A DNA stretch of 38,962 bases from JAEZHK01 sp040768845 (GCA_040768845.1 JAXGME010000013.1:1-38962); one strand, 5' to 3'; shown: positions 29,279 to 37,865, counted from the stretch's first letter. Notes: generated by a model not told the origin, from the letters alone. Numbers and translations are program-made.

Positions 29279-29339
29279 GGTTGGAGCCCAAAACGCCCGC
29301 CTTTTGACAGAAAAACATCAAAATAAACGAAATCTTAGC

Positions 29340-29367
29340 GCGGGCGCGCCGTCCGCGGCGCGCCCGC
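29340..29367. other. GC-rich hairpin upstream of the metN promoter
   Basis: A 12-bp stem (29340-29351 with 29356-29367) has a TCCG loop, in the space between divergent promoters. It ends four bases before the metN -35 box, so it is outside both predicted transcripts. It may be a DNA-level palindrome or an end for readthrough. Confidence 0.4.
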
Positions 29368-29370
29368 CAA

Positions 29371-29399
29371 TTTCAAATGCGCCGGGTTTGTGGTATACT
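29371..29399 (+). promoter_or_regulatory. Promoter of metN-metI
   Basis: TTTCAA (29371-29376), 17-base spacer, TATACT (29394-29399). The start near 29406 leaves only about 30 bases to the GTG, too short for a SAM riboswitch. Confidence 0.65.
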
Positions 29400-29435
29400 G
29401 ATGGGTACTACATGGATTCTAAAGGGTGGATCGAT

Positions 29436-30452
29436 GTGCCAGAGCGTGACGAGATGATCCGGATCAGCGGCCTCAGGAAGGTGTACGGCGAGGGCGAGCA
29501 CGCCGTCGTCGCGCTGGACGGCATTGATTTGTCCATTCGCCGCGGCGACATCCACGGCATCATCGGCATGAGCGGGGCGGGCAAGTCCACGCTGATCCGC
29601 TGCATCAATCTGCTGGAAAAGCCCACCGAAGGCAAAATTTTCATTGACGGGGTCGATGTGACGGCCCTCTCCGACGCGCTTCTTCGCACGACGCGGCGCG
29701 CCGTCGGCATGGTGTTTCAAAGCTTCAACCTTCTGATGCAGCGCAGCGTGGAAAAGAACGTGCGCTTTCCCATGGAGTTGACCGGCGCGGACAAAAAAGA
29801 CGCCCGGGCGCGGGCACGGGAACTGATGGACCTGGTGGGCCTGTCCGACAAGGCGGGCGCGTTTCCGGCCCAGCTCTCCGGCGGGCAGAAGCAGCGCGTC
29901 GCCATCGCGCGGGCGCTGGCGATGCAGCCCAAGGTGCTCCTGTGCGACGAGGCCACCAGCGCGCTCGACCCCATGACCACCCGCGCGATTCTGGACCTTT
30001 TGAAGGACATCAACCACCGCCTGGGCATCACCATCGTGGTCATCACCCACGAGATGGAGGTCATCCGGCAGATCTGCCGCGAGGTGTCCATCATCGACGG
30101 CGGGCGGATTGTGGAGAGCGGCGCGGTGAGCGAGCTGTTCACCCGGCCCCAGTCGGAGGCGGGCAAGCGCATGTTCCGCACCCCGGGCAGGCGCTTTACC
30201 GAAATGCCCACCGGCCGGCTGGTGCGGGTGATCTTTGACGGCGGCACCGTCTACGAGCCGCTGATCGCCAACCTCATCATGGAGCAGGGCGCGCCGGTGT
30301 CGATCATCAGCGCCCAGATGGACACCGTGGCGGGCGAGACGCGGGGTCAGCTGGTGCTTCAGCTGCCCGCCGACGAGGCGCTGAGCGGCCGGATGATCGA
30401 ATCGCTGAGAAAGCACCACCTTCCGGTGGAGCCGGTAGAGGAGGAGAAGTAG
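29436..30452 (+). CDS. metN: Methionine ABC transporter ATP-binding protein MetN
   Basis: ATPase of the D/L-methionine importer, 338 residues. Walker A GMSGAGKST, Q-loop VFQSFNLL, signature LSGGQKQRVAIARAL, Walker B VLLCDEATSALD and switch histidine ITHEM are all present. A C-terminal NIL domain (last ~85 residues, from about RRFTEMPTGRLVRVIFDG) binds methionine and shuts down transport when internal methionine is high. That domain separates MetN from other ATPases. GTG at 29436 is preferred because GGGTGGA ends five bases before it; an in-frame ATG at 29412 lies almost on the transcript start, and a later ATG at 29454 would remove only six residues. The stop abuts the metI ATG directly. Confidence 0.93.
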   Translation: MPERDEMIRISGLRKVYGEGEHAVVALDGIDLSIRRGDIHGIIGMSGAGKSTLIRCINLLEKPTEGKIFIDGVDVTALSDALLRTTRRAVGMVFQSFNLLMQRSVEKNVRFPMELTGADKKDARARARELMDLVGLSDKAGAFPAQLSGGQKQRVAIARALAMQPKVLLCDEATSALDPMTTRAILDLLKDINHRLGITIVVITHEMEVIRQICREVSIIDGGRIVESGAVSELFTRPQSEAGKRMFRTPGRRFTEMPTGRLVRVIFDGGTVYEPLIANLIMEQGAPVSIISAQMDTVAGETRGQLVLQLPADEALSGRMIESLRKHHLPVEPVEEEK

Positions 30453-31130
30453 ATGGCTGGGTGGCTGAGCGCCAACGAGGCGCTGATCCGGTTGATGCTC
30501 TCGGGCCTCTGGGAAACCCTCCAGATGACGCTGCTGGCGGCACTGTTTTCCTATTTATTTGGGCTGCCGCTGGGCGTGATGCTGGTGGCCACCGACAAGG
30601 GCGGCATCCGCGAAAACGCGGCGCTCAACCAGGTGCTGGGCACGGTGGTCAACGTGCTGCGCTCGGTGCCGTTTCTGATCCTGATCCTGATGCTCTTTCC
30701 CGTGACCCGCGTGGTGATGGGCACCACCATCGGCACCCGCGCGGCGATCTTCCCGCTGGTGGTGAGCGCCTTCCCCTACGTGGCGCGCATGGTGGAATCC
30801 TCGCTGCGCGAGGTGGACGGCGGCGTGGTTGAAGCCGCCCAGTCCATGGGCGCCACCACCTTTCAGATCATCTGGAAGGTGCTGCTGCCGGAGGCCACGC
30901 CTTCGCTGATCAACGGCCTGGCGATTTCGGTGACGACCATCCTGGCCTATACCGCCATGGCCGGCGCGGTGGGCGCGGGGGGCCTGGGCAAGATCGCCAT
31001 CGATTACGGCATGTACCGCTTTGACATGCCCAAGCTCTACACCGCAAGCCTTCTTCTGGTGGTGCTGGTGCAGGTCATCCAGGTGCTGGGAACCCGCGCT
31101 TCCTCGATGATCGACAAGCGCAGGCGCTGA
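30453..31130 (+). CDS. metI: Methionine ABC transporter permease MetI
   Basis: Integral membrane subunit of the methionine importer, 225 residues with five predicted helices. The segment VEAAQSMGATTFQIIWKVLLPEATPSL (EAA coupling loop, within residues ~125-155) docks on MetN. The start GLWETLQMT and the R-S-V-P-F-L-I-L block are typical of MetI. The ATG follows the metN TAG with no gap, and the ribosome site (GAGGAGAA) is inside the metN 3' end, so the two are translated together. About 160 bases separate it from metQ. That gap holds no gene, no convincing promoter and no riboswitch that I recognise, only a GGTGC/GCACC hairpin near 31226-31252. Confidence 0.94.
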   Translation: MAGWLSANEALIRLMLSGLWETLQMTLLAALFSYLFGLPLGVMLVATDKGGIRENAALNQVLGTVVNVLRSVPFLILILMLFPVTRVVMGTTIGTRAAIFPLVVSAFPYVARMVESSLREVDGGVVEAAQSMGATTFQIIWKVLLPEATPSLINGLAISVTTILAYTAMAGAVGAGGLGKIAIDYGMYRFDMPKLYTASLLLVVLVQVIQVLGTRASSMIDKRRR

Positions 31131-31290
31131 CCCCGGTTTATCCCATCTTCCCTTTGAAATAATGCGGCGGCTTCCATTCGGCACGCACATTATAGCGCGG
31201 GCAACCCCCAGCGCAACCCCAGCGCGGTGCGCAGGATCGCAGCGCCGGCACCTATATTCCCCCGGCCCTGCAGGAAAGGAGAGGTACCCC

Positions 31291-32109
31291 ATGAAGAAAC
31301 TCGTCAGCCTGATCGTCGTACTCGCACTCGTCCTAGGTGTTTCCGGTATGGCCATGGCCGAGAAGCTGGTCATCGGGGCGACCCCCACGCCGCATGCCGA
31401 AATCCTGGAGCTGATCAAGGACGACCTGGCGGCCAAGGGCATCGAACTTGAGATCGTCGTCTACACCGAGTACACCACCCCCAACATGGCGCTCTCCGCG
31501 GGCGACCTCGACGCCAACTACTTCCAGCACGTGCCCTACATGGAGGCCTACAACGCCTCCGTGGCCGACGATCAGAAGCTGGCCGCGGTGATCGGCGTGC
31601 ACTACGAGCCCTACGCCCTCTACCCGGGAAAGACCAAGACGGTGGAGGAGCTGAAAGACGGCGCCACCATCACCGTCACCAATGACCCCTCCAACGAGGC
31701 GCGGGCGCTGCTCCTGCTGGAGAGCGCGGGCCTCATCAAGATCCGCGAGGGCGCGGGCCTTTCCGCCACCATCGCCGACATCACGGAAAACCCGAAGAAC
31801 CTCAACATCATGGAGATCGAGGCGGCCCAGCTGCCCCGGACGCTGCCGGACGTGGACATGGCGGTCATCAACGGAAACTTCGCGCTGGACGCGGGGCTCA
31901 GCCCGGCGAAGGACGCGGTGTTTGTCGAGCCCGCCGACGGTGAGGCCGGCAAGACCTACACCAACTACATCGTGGTGCGCGCCGCCGACGCCGAGGCGCC
32001 CTGGGTGGAAACGCTGCGGGAGACCCTCTGCTCCCAGAAGGTGTACGACTTCATCATGGGGAACGACGCCTACAAGGGCGGCGTCATCCCGGCGTTCACG
32101 GTGGGATAA
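31291..32109 (+). CDS. metQ: Methionine-binding protein MetQ, without lipobox cysteine
   Basis: Extracytoplasmic methionine-binding protein of the NLPA/MetQ family, 272 residues, delivering substrate to MetNI. Family blocks are clear: VIGATPTPHAEILE, YTEYTTPNMALSAGDLDANYFQHVPYM, HYEPYALYPGKTK, TVTNDPSNEARALLLLE, and AVINGNFALDAGL. The signal peptide ends VSGMAMA-EK, a type I cleavage site near residue 23. There is no L-x-x-C lipobox, whereas MetQ in Gram-positive bacteria is normally lipid-anchored. Either the protein stays on an uncleaved helix, is held by MetI, or is released. A GGAAAGGAGAGG site precedes the ATG. It lies ~160 bases after metI and is followed by a strong terminator. Confidence 0.93.
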   Translation: MKKLVSLIVVLALVLGVSGMAMAEKLVIGATPTPHAEILELIKDDLAAKGIELEIVVYTEYTTPNMALSAGDLDANYFQHVPYMEAYNASVADDQKLAAVIGVHYEPYALYPGKTKTVEELKDGATITVTNDPSNEARALLLLESAGLIKIREGAGLSATIADITENPKNLNIMEIEAAQLPRTLPDVDMAVINGNFALDAGLSPAKDAVFVEPADGEAGKTYTNYIVVRAADAEAPWVETLRETLCSQKVYDFIMGNDAYKGGVIPAFTVG

Positions 32110-32126
32110 CGCAACGATCCAAACGC

Positions 32127-32158
32127 AAAAGGCCCCCGGCGCGCGCCGGGGGCCTTTT
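32127..32158. terminator. Bidirectional terminator between metQ and icd
   Basis: A perfect 14-bp stem (32127-32140 with 32145-32158) has a GCGC loop, with AAAA at the left foot and TTTT at the right. It serves metQ rightward and icd leftward. Confidence 0.88.
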
Positions 32159-32167
32159 CTGCGCCCG

Positions 32168-33364
32168 TCAGATCTTGATCCGGTCGGCGATGGCGGCGAT
32201 GAATTCCGCCGAGGAGACGGCCTTTTTCTCCCCCGTGGCCAGGGCAAAGAGATCCTGCGTCATAACGCCGGATTCAAGGGTGTCGATCGTCGCCCGCTCA
32301 AGCCCCTCCGCGAAATTCTGGAGCGGCCCGTTGCCGTCCAGCTCGCCCCGCTTTTTCAGCGCGCCGCTCCAGGCGAAGATGGTGGCCACGGGGTTGGTGG
32401 AGGTGGCCTCCCCCTTCAGGTAGCGGTAGTAGTGGCGGGTGACAGTGCCGTGGGCGGCCTCGTACTCGAAGGCGCCGTCGGGGCTGACCAGCACGCTGGT
32501 CATCATGGCCAGCGAGCCGAAGGCAGTGGACACCAGATCGCTCATCACGTCGCCGTCGTAGTTTTTCAGGGCCCAGATGAACCCGCCTTCCGAGCGCACC
32601 ACCCGCGCGGCGGCGTCGTCGATGAGGGTGTAGAAGTATTCGATGCCTGCCTTTTCAAAAAGGGCCTTGTAGCGGTGGTCAAAGAGCTCCTGGAAGATCA
32701 GCTTGAAGCTCTGGTCGTAGGTCTTGGAGATGGTGTCCTTGGTGGAGAACCACAGATCCTGCTTCGTATCCAGCGCGTAGCGGAAGCAGGCGTGGGCAAA
32801 GGAGCGGATGGACGAATCCTTGTTGTGCATCGCCTGCAGAAGCCCGGGGCCCTCAAAGTCGTAGACGGGGGCGCGCAGCACCACGCCGTCCGCGCCGGTA
32901 AACACAAGTTCCGCCTTGCCGGGGCCGGGCACCCGGAGCTCCGCGGCGCGGTACACGTCGCCGTAGGCGTGTCGGGCGATGGTGATGGGCCTGGTCCAGC
33001 GGGCGACGACGGGCTTTACGTTGCGCACCAAAATGGGCGCGCGAAACACCGTGCCGTCCAGCGCCGCGCGGATGGTGCCGTTGGGGCTCTTCCACATCTT
33101 TTTCAGCCCGTACTCCTCCACCCGCTGCTGGTTGGGCGTGATGGTGGCGCACTTGACCGAGACGCCCAGCGATTTGGCCGCCTGGGCGGCTTCCTCGGTC
33201 ACCCGGTCGTCGGTGGCGTCGCGGTTGGGCAGGCCCAGGTCAAAGTACACCGTGTCGAGGGCCACAAAGGGCGAAATCAGCTGTTCCTTGATCATCCTCC
33301 AGAGGATGCGGGTCATCTCGTCGCCGTCCATTTCGACGATGGGGTTCATCGGGATGCGGCTCAT
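32168..33364 (-). CDS. icd: NADP-dependent isocitrate dehydrogenase (eukaryote-like subfamily)
   Basis: Oxidises isocitrate to 2-oxoglutarate with NADP. The 398 residues begin PIVEMDGDEMTR, the hallmark of the homodimeric subfamily shared with eukaryotic cytosolic and mitochondrial enzymes, not the E. coli Icd type. Other landmarks are TITPNQQRVEEYGLKKMW, SPNGTIR (substrate phosphate/carboxylate loop), DSSIRSFAHACF, the metal-binding YDGDVMSDLV, and the NADP loop AAHGTVTRHY. The ATG overlaps the upstream aconitase stop as ATGA, so translation is coupled. The ribosome site GGAGAGAAAGG is in the aconitase 3' end. With acn and the divergent citrate synthase it completes the route from oxaloacetate to 2-oxoglutarate. 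Confidence 0.95.
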   Translation of the reverse strand: MSRIPMNPIVEMDGDEMTRILWRMIKEQLISPFVALDTVYFDLGLPNRDATDDRVTEEAAQAAKSLGVSVKCATITPNQQRVEEYGLKKMWKSPNGTIRAALDGTVFRAPILVRNVKPVVARWTRPITIARHAYGDVYRAAELRVPGPGKAELVFTGADGVVLRAPVYDFEGPGLLQAMHNKDSSIRSFAHACFRYALDTKQDLWFSTKDTISKTYDQSFKLIFQELFDHRYKALFEKAGIEYFYTLIDDAAARVVRSEGGFIWALKNYDGDVMSDLVSTAFGSLAMMTSVLVSPDGAFEYEAAHGTVTRHYYRYLKGEATSTNPVATIFAWSGALKKRGELDGNGPLQNFAEGLERATIDTLESGVMTQDLFALATGEKKAVSSAEFIAAIADRIKI

Positions 33365-35544
33365 GCCTTTCTCTCCTTTGCGGCGGACGCGTAATAATTC
33401 ATCAGGCAGCCCTCCAGCAGGATGCGGCGCTGGGTTTCATCCAGCCCCTCCAGCCGGAGCGGGAAGGCGCGCCCGTCGGACAGCCGCGTGGCCGTCACCC
33501 GCTCCCGCCCGTCGCGGACGGCGTCGCGGATGAACTCGATCAGCATCAGGTCGCCCACCTCCGCCGGGGTGTCCTCCGTCGTAAAGGGCAGGATGCCCCA
33601 GTTGATGAGGTTCGAGCGGTAGCGCTTGGTGGCGTACTCCAGGCAGATGTTGGCCCGGCCGCCCAATACGCGCTGGCAGGACGCCGCCTGCTCCCGCGCG
33701 GAGCCGTCGCCGGGGCGCACCGCCCAGATCACGGAGGCGTAGCCCGTGGACTCCGGATGGGGCACGAGCCCCCGCCAGGATTCGGGCGCGGCGTCCCGCA
33801 CCGCCTTGGCGCGGCCCACGTAGCCCGGATCGCGCCGGGACAGCGCAAATTCCGCCAGGCGGACGGGGTTCGACCGGTAGGAGGAGGTTTCACCGGAGGG
33901 GATCAGCTCGTCCGTGGTGGTCACCGGATCGGTCAAAACCGAGGCGACATAGAGCAAAAGGTGCTCCGGCAGCGGGTCAAACCTGGGCCAGTCGGTGATG
34001 TTGGGGCCCAGCTTCAGCGGCGCCTCCGGCTTCGGGCTGCCCCAGCCGCGGTAGACCCGCTTTTCATAAACGGAAAGGTCAATGGGCCCGCCCGCGGGGG
34101 CGGGGGGCGCGTAATCGATTTCGTCGGCGGCGGTCAGCCGGCCGCCGTTTCGGGCGGTGGCGGCCACGGACCGGGCGTCCATCAGCGCCACCATGGCCAG
34201 TTGGTCCTCGCCGGGCTTCGAGCCCTCGCGGTTGCGGAAGTTCCGGGTGGTGTGGCGGACGGACAGCGCGCCGTTGGCGGGCACGTCTCCCGCGCCGAAG
34301 CAGGGGCCGCAGAACGCGGGCTTGAGCAGCGCGCCCGCCTCCATCAGCGCGGCCGCGACGCCGCTTTTCACGATCTGCAGGTTCACCGGCATGCTGGCCG
34401 GATAGCAGGACAGCGAGAAGGCGCCGTTGCCCACCGAGCCGCCCGCCAGGATGGCGGCGGCCTCCGCCAGGTTGTCGTAGAGCCCGCCCGCGCAGCCCGC
34501 GATCACACCCTGATCCACCAGCACTCCGCCGCCCGACACCTTGCCCGTGAGGCAGCCCTCGGGCAGGCCCTCGCGCAGCTCGGTTTCCCGGAGAATGTCG
34601 CCGGGGTTTTCCGTCAGTTGCCGGATCGGCAGCGCGTGGGCGGGGTGGAAGGGCAGCGCGATCATGGGCTCGATGGCGGAGAGGTCCATTTCGATCATTC
34701 CGTCATACCAGGCGCCCTCCTCCGGGGCGAGCGCGCGGTAGTCGCCGGGGCGGCCCAGGCGGCGGAGATAGTCCTCCACCACGCCGTCCGTCTGCCATAC
34801 GGAGGAGAGGCAGGCGGTTTCGGTGGTCATCACATCCAGCCCCAGCCGGAAGTCCATCGGGAGGTTCGCCACGCCGGGACCCGCGAACTCCAGCACCTTG
34901 TTTTTGACAAAGCCGTCCGCGTACACCGCCTCGCACAGCGCCAGCGCCGCGTCGTGGGGGCCGACGCCCCGCCGGGGCGCGCCCGTCAGATAGATGAGCA
35001 CGACCTCCGGGTCCTTCACGTCGTAGGTGTTGCCCAGAAGCTGCTTGACCAGTTCCGGTCCGCCCTCGCCCACGCCCATGGTGCCCAGTGCGCCGTAGCG
35101 GGTGTGGCTGTCGGAGCCCAGAATCATGCCGCCGGGGACGGCCATGGCCTCCCGCGCGTACTGGTGGATGACCGCCAGGTTCGCCGGCACGTAGACGCCG
35201 CCGTATTTCACCGCGGCGGAAAGGCCGAACACGTGGTCGTCCTCGTTGATGGTGCCGCCCACCGCGCACAGCGAGTTGTGGCAGTTGGTCAGCGCGTAGG
35301 GCAGGGGAAACCGCTCCATGCCGCTGGAGCGGGCGGTCTGCACGATGCCCACGTAGGTGATGTCGTGGGAGATCAGGCTGTCAAACTTCAGGCGCAGCAT
35401 GCCGTCCCCGCCCGCTTCGGAGTTGTGGGCGCGGAGAATGCGCCCCGCGATGGTGCGGCCGCGGGCCTCCCGGTCGGGCGCAGCCGGCGCGGCATGCGCC
35501 CGGCCGCTTCGCCACAAAACGCCGCCGGCGTGTCGCTTCAGCAT
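33361..35544 (-). CDS. acn: Aconitase family hydratase
   Basis: 4Fe-4S hydro-lyase that isomerises citrate to isocitrate; its neighbours, citrate synthase and isocitrate dehydrogenase, make that role nearly certain. The 727 residues are shorter than AcnA (~890) and match the group often labelled simply hydratase in Clostridia. Visible blocks are LTNCHNSL, GSDSHTRYGALGTMGVGEGG, and the cluster cysteines in GCAGG and FCGPCFGAGD (C-x-x-C). The substrate-binding TTRNFRNREG follows, and the swivelling C-terminal domain has YRSNLINWGILPF. ATG at 35544 is chosen for the GGAGGG site seven bases upstream; two in-frame ATGs farther out lack such a site. Its stop overlaps the icd start. The promoter is TTGATT-N18-TATACT. 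Confidence 0.93.
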   Translation of the reverse strand: MLKRHAGGVLWRSGRAHAAPAAPDREARGRTIAGRILRAHNSEAGGDGMLRLKFDSLISHDITYVGIVQTARSSGMERFPLPYALTNCHNSLCAVGGTINEDDHVFGLSAAVKYGGVYVPANLAVIHQYAREAMAVPGGMILGSDSHTRYGALGTMGVGEGGPELVKQLLGNTYDVKDPEVVLIYLTGAPRRGVGPHDAALALCEAVYADGFVKNKVLEFAGPGVANLPMDFRLGLDVMTTETACLSSVWQTDGVVEDYLRRLGRPGDYRALAPEEGAWYDGMIEMDLSAIEPMIALPFHPAHALPIRQLTENPGDILRETELREGLPEGCLTGKVSGGGVLVDQGVIAGCAGGLYDNLAEAAAILAGGSVGNGAFSLSCYPASMPVNLQIVKSGVAAALMEAGALLKPAFCGPCFGAGDVPANGALSVRHTTRNFRNREGSKPGEDQLAMVALMDARSVAATARNGGRLTAADEIDYAPPAPAGGPIDLSVYEKRVYRGWGSPKPEAPLKLGPNITDWPRFDPLPEHLLLYVASVLTDPVTTTDELIPSGETSSYRSNPVRLAEFALSRRDPGYVGRAKAVRDAAPESWRGLVPHPESTGYASVIWAVRPGDGSAREQAASCQRVLGGRANICLEYATKRYRSNLINWGILPFTTEDTPAEVGDLMLIEFIRDAVRDGRERVTATRLSDGRAFPLRLEGLDETQRRILLEGCLMNYYASAAKERKA

Positions 35545-35578
35545 GGGTCTTCCCTCCATTAGAAAGGCATTTGGCACC

Positions 35579-35608
35579 AGTATACAACAGTCTCCGGGCA
35601 AAAATCAA
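35579..35608 (-). promoter_or_regulatory. Promoter of acn-icd
   Basis: TTGATT (35608-35603), 18-base spacer, TATACT (35584-35579), minus strand. About 88 bases separate it from the citrate synthase promoter; no clear operator is visible there. Confidence 0.7.
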
Positions 35609-35696
35609 GATGCTGCAGGATTACGTTTTCAGTTGTGCATTGGTACAGGCCGCGTCATGTGGTTGGCCGAATTTATGAAACTTTCCGTAAAAAAGC

Positions 35697-35725
35697 TTGC
35701 ATATTCTTTTGGCGTGCGCTATAAT
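35697..35725 (+). promoter_or_regulatory. Promoter of the citrate synthase gene
   Basis: TTGCAT (35697-35702), 17-base spacer, TATAAT (35720-35725). Confidence 0.8.
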
Positions 35726-35769
35726 CGCGCAAAAGCCAATGGAGGCAGCAAAGCTGCGAGGAGGTAGCC

Positions 35770-37134
35770 ATGCAGTATATTCAGCAGCAGGAACTCCGGG
35801 GATACATCCGGCAGTTTTGTGAAGACATCCGCCAAAGCTATCATATTGATCCCCGGCAGTTCGAGCTGGCCAACGTCAAGCGCGGCCTGCGCAATTCGGA
35901 CGGCACCGGCGTCATGGCGGGTATTACCACCATCGGCAGCGTGCAAGGATATCATATGGAGGACGGTGCGCCGGTGCCCATGCACGGCCACCTGTACTAT
36001 CGCGGCATTGATCTGGGCGATATCATCCAAAACCACGTCAGAAACGGCGTATTCGGCTACGAGGAGGTCAGCTACCTTCTTTTGATCGGGAAACTGCCCA
36101 CCCAGACGCAGCTGGACCACTACCACCGCGCGCTGGCGGTGGCACGGCGGCTGCCGGACGGCTTTACCGAGGACATGATCCTCAAGGCCCCCAGCAGAAA
36201 CGTGATGAACAAGCTCTCCCGTGCGGTGCTGGCGCTCTACTCCTACGACCCCAATCCGGACGACACCGCCATCGAGAACGTGGTGCGCCAGTCCATGGAG
36301 CTGATCGCGCGGTTGCCAGTGATCGTGGCCCACGCCTATGCCGTCAAGCGCCACTATTTTGACGGCGAGTCGCTCTACCTGCATGTGCCCCAGGAGCACA
36401 TGGCGCTGGCGGAAAACTTTCTGCACATGCTGCGCAGGGACAATCAGTTTACCCCCGAGGAGGCCCATCTGCTGGATCTGATGCTCACCATCCACGCGGA
36501 GCACGGCGGCGGCAACAACTCCGCCTTCACCTGCCGCGTGCTGTCCTCCACCGGCACCGACACCTACGGCGCGATCTCCGGCGCCATCTCCTCGCTGAAG
36601 GGCCCGCTGCACGGCGGCGCCAACAAAAAGGTCATGGAGATGTTCGAGGATGTGCGCGCCCACGCGGTGGACCCCACCAGCGACGGCTCCGTCGCCGACT
36701 ATCTGCGGCTGGTGCGCGACAGGAAGGCCGGCGACGGCTCTGGCAAGATCTACGGCCTGGGCCACGCGGTGTACACCATGGACGACCCCCGCGCCATCCT
36801 GCTCCGGCAGTACGCCCGCGACATGGCGGTCCGGAGCGGCTACGACGAGGACTTTCAGCTGATGGAGCGCATCGAGCGCATGGGCATCGAGGTGCTGGGC
36901 GAAAAGCTCGAGGGCCGCAAGACCATGTGCGCCAATGTGGACATGTATTCCGGCCTTGTGTACCGGATGCTGGGCATTCCGGACGAGCTGTTCACGCCGC
37001 TTTTTGCCACCGCGCGCATTGCGGGCTGGTGCGCGCACCGCATTGAGGAACTGCTCACCGGCGGCCGCATCATGCGCCCCGCCTACCGCGCGGTATCCCA
37101 ACGGGCGGAGTATACGCCCATCGAAGCGCGCTGA
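35770..37134 (+). CDS. gltA: Citrate synthase
   Basis: Condenses oxaloacetate and acetyl-CoA to citrate. The 454 residues include an N-terminal extension of about 45 residues before the first family block (GVMAGITTIGSVQGY), as in clostridial citrate synthases. The active site is intact: the His of LTIHAEHGGGNNSAF (His at 242 and 245), the His of KGPLHGGAN, and the Asp of MCANVDMYSG. Late RIAGWCAHRIEE and the final arginine block IMRPAYRAV contact the substrate in the family. A GAGGAGG site lies six to seven bases before the ATG. It is divergent from acn-icd and ends in a good terminator. Gene context suggests 2-oxoglutarate supply for glutamate, not a full cycle, since no further TCA gene is in view. 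Confidence 0.96.
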   Translation: MQYIQQQELRGYIRQFCEDIRQSYHIDPRQFELANVKRGLRNSDGTGVMAGITTIGSVQGYHMEDGAPVPMHGHLYYRGIDLGDIIQNHVRNGVFGYEEVSYLLLIGKLPTQTQLDHYHRALAVARRLPDGFTEDMILKAPSRNVMNKLSRAVLALYSYDPNPDDTAIENVVRQSMELIARLPVIVAHAYAVKRHYFDGESLYLHVPQEHMALAENFLHMLRRDNQFTPEEAHLLDLMLTIHAEHGGGNNSAFTCRVLSSTGTDTYGAISGAISSLKGPLHGGANKKVMEMFEDVRAHAVDPTSDGSVADYLRLVRDRKAGDGSGKIYGLGHAVYTMDDPRAILLRQYARDMAVRSGYDEDFQLMERIERMGIEVLGEKLEGRKTMCANVDMYSGLVYRMLGIPDELFTPLFATARIAGWCAHRIEELLTGGRIMRPAYRAVSQRAEYTPIEAR

Positions 37135-37155
37135 GCGCCATCGCGATCCCCCTCT

Positions 37156-37185
37156 CCGGCCGGGCAATTGCGCCCGGCCGGTTTT
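37156..37185 (+). terminator. Terminator of citrate synthase
   Basis: A 10-bp stem, CCGGCCGGGC (37156-37165) with GCCCGGCCGG (37172-37181), followed by TTTT. Confidence 0.85.
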
Positions 37186-37191
37186 CCGTGG

Positions 37192-37220
37192 TTGACGAAG
37201 CGGCCCCGCGCGGGTACAAT
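37192..37220 (+). promoter_or_regulatory. Promoter of the 158-residue protein gene
   Basis: TTGACG (37192-37197), 17-base spacer, TACAAT (37215-37220). A second, weaker one may follow: TTACGC (37236-37241), 16 bases, GATAAT (37258-37263). Confidence 0.72.
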
Positions 37221-37306
37221 AAGGTTGCGCGATTGTTACGCAGCGTGGCTGTTTTGCGATAATGCGTGTAACGCTTGCACGAGGATACCGTCTGGGGGGA
37301 TGTCGG

Positions 37307-37783
37307 ATGGAATTTGAGGACCGGGTTCGCGGCATGCTGGCGGGCAAGGCGCTGATCGAGGCCGAGCGGGTCTGCGATGTAATGCGTTTTTTCTTTTGCG
37401 GCGATGGAGAGGTGGCGCTGCACGCGCGCTGCCTGGTGCGGCTGATGGGCGGCGGAAGGCTGGTGGCCAGTTCGTCGGACGCGGCGCTGCCCGCCGTCGA
37501 CCTCGAGTGCGACAGCCTGGGCGACTTCCAGTGGAACCGCGATTTTTCCGCCTACGATTTCTGCGTCAAGGGGTTTATGAAAAAGGCGCCCCGCGCCGTG
37601 GTGACAGAGGTCGCCCTCGAGCCCTGGGGCGACATGATCCTCACGCTGGACGGCGATGCGAGCATCGAGATTCTGACCGATTCCCTGGTTCGGGACGGGG
37701 AGCAGTGGCGGCTGTTTCGCCACGGGGCGTCCAGGGCGCAGGAGCACGTGGTGCGCTACCCTTCGGGCTTCGTGCTGGAGTGA
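37307..37783 (+). CDS. Small soluble protein, unknown function
   Basis: Not recognised. The 158 residues have no signal peptide or membrane helix and a mixed alpha/beta composition. A helical N-terminus (FEDRVRGMLAGKALIEAERVCDVMRFFF) precedes alternating short strands with many acidic residues. The C-terminal half (AVVTEVALEPWGDMILTLDGDASIEIL, then EQWRLFRHG) looks like a beta sheet. Three or four cysteines are scattered with no C-x-x-C pair. GGGGGA lies six bases before the ATG at 37307. It is monocistronic with one or two promoters, between citrate synthase and the NYN-domain gene. It might be a small-molecule-binding or immunity-like protein, but nothing seen supports a definite role. Confidence 0.65.
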   Translation: MEFEDRVRGMLAGKALIEAERVCDVMRFFFCGDGEVALHARCLVRLMGGGRLVASSSDAALPAVDLECDSLGDFQWNRDFSAYDFCVKGFMKKAPRAVVTEVALEPWGDMILTLDGDASIEILTDSLVRDGEQWRLFRHGASRAQEHVVRYPSGFVLE

Positions 37784-37803
37784 CCGCGGCCGCGCCGCCG
37801 CGC

Positions 37804-37832
37804 TTGACAAGCCCCTTCAGAACGTGTACACT
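37804..37832 (+). promoter_or_regulatory. Promoter of the NYN-domain gene
   Basis: TTGACA (37804-37809), 17-base spacer, TACACT (37827-37832). Confidence 0.75.
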
Positions 37833-37865
37833 GAACCTGAGCCGAATTAAGAGGGGATTGAGTTC

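Noticed and set aside
31131..31290. A riboswitch in the metI-metQ gap.
   Set aside because: Only a short GGTGC/GCACC hairpin is visible, and no conserved S-box or other riboswitch core could be recognised.
33757..35562. A 601-codon plus-strand open frame across the aconitase gene.
   Set aside because: Antisense shadow; no ribosome site or family motif, and the opposite frame is a complete aconitase.
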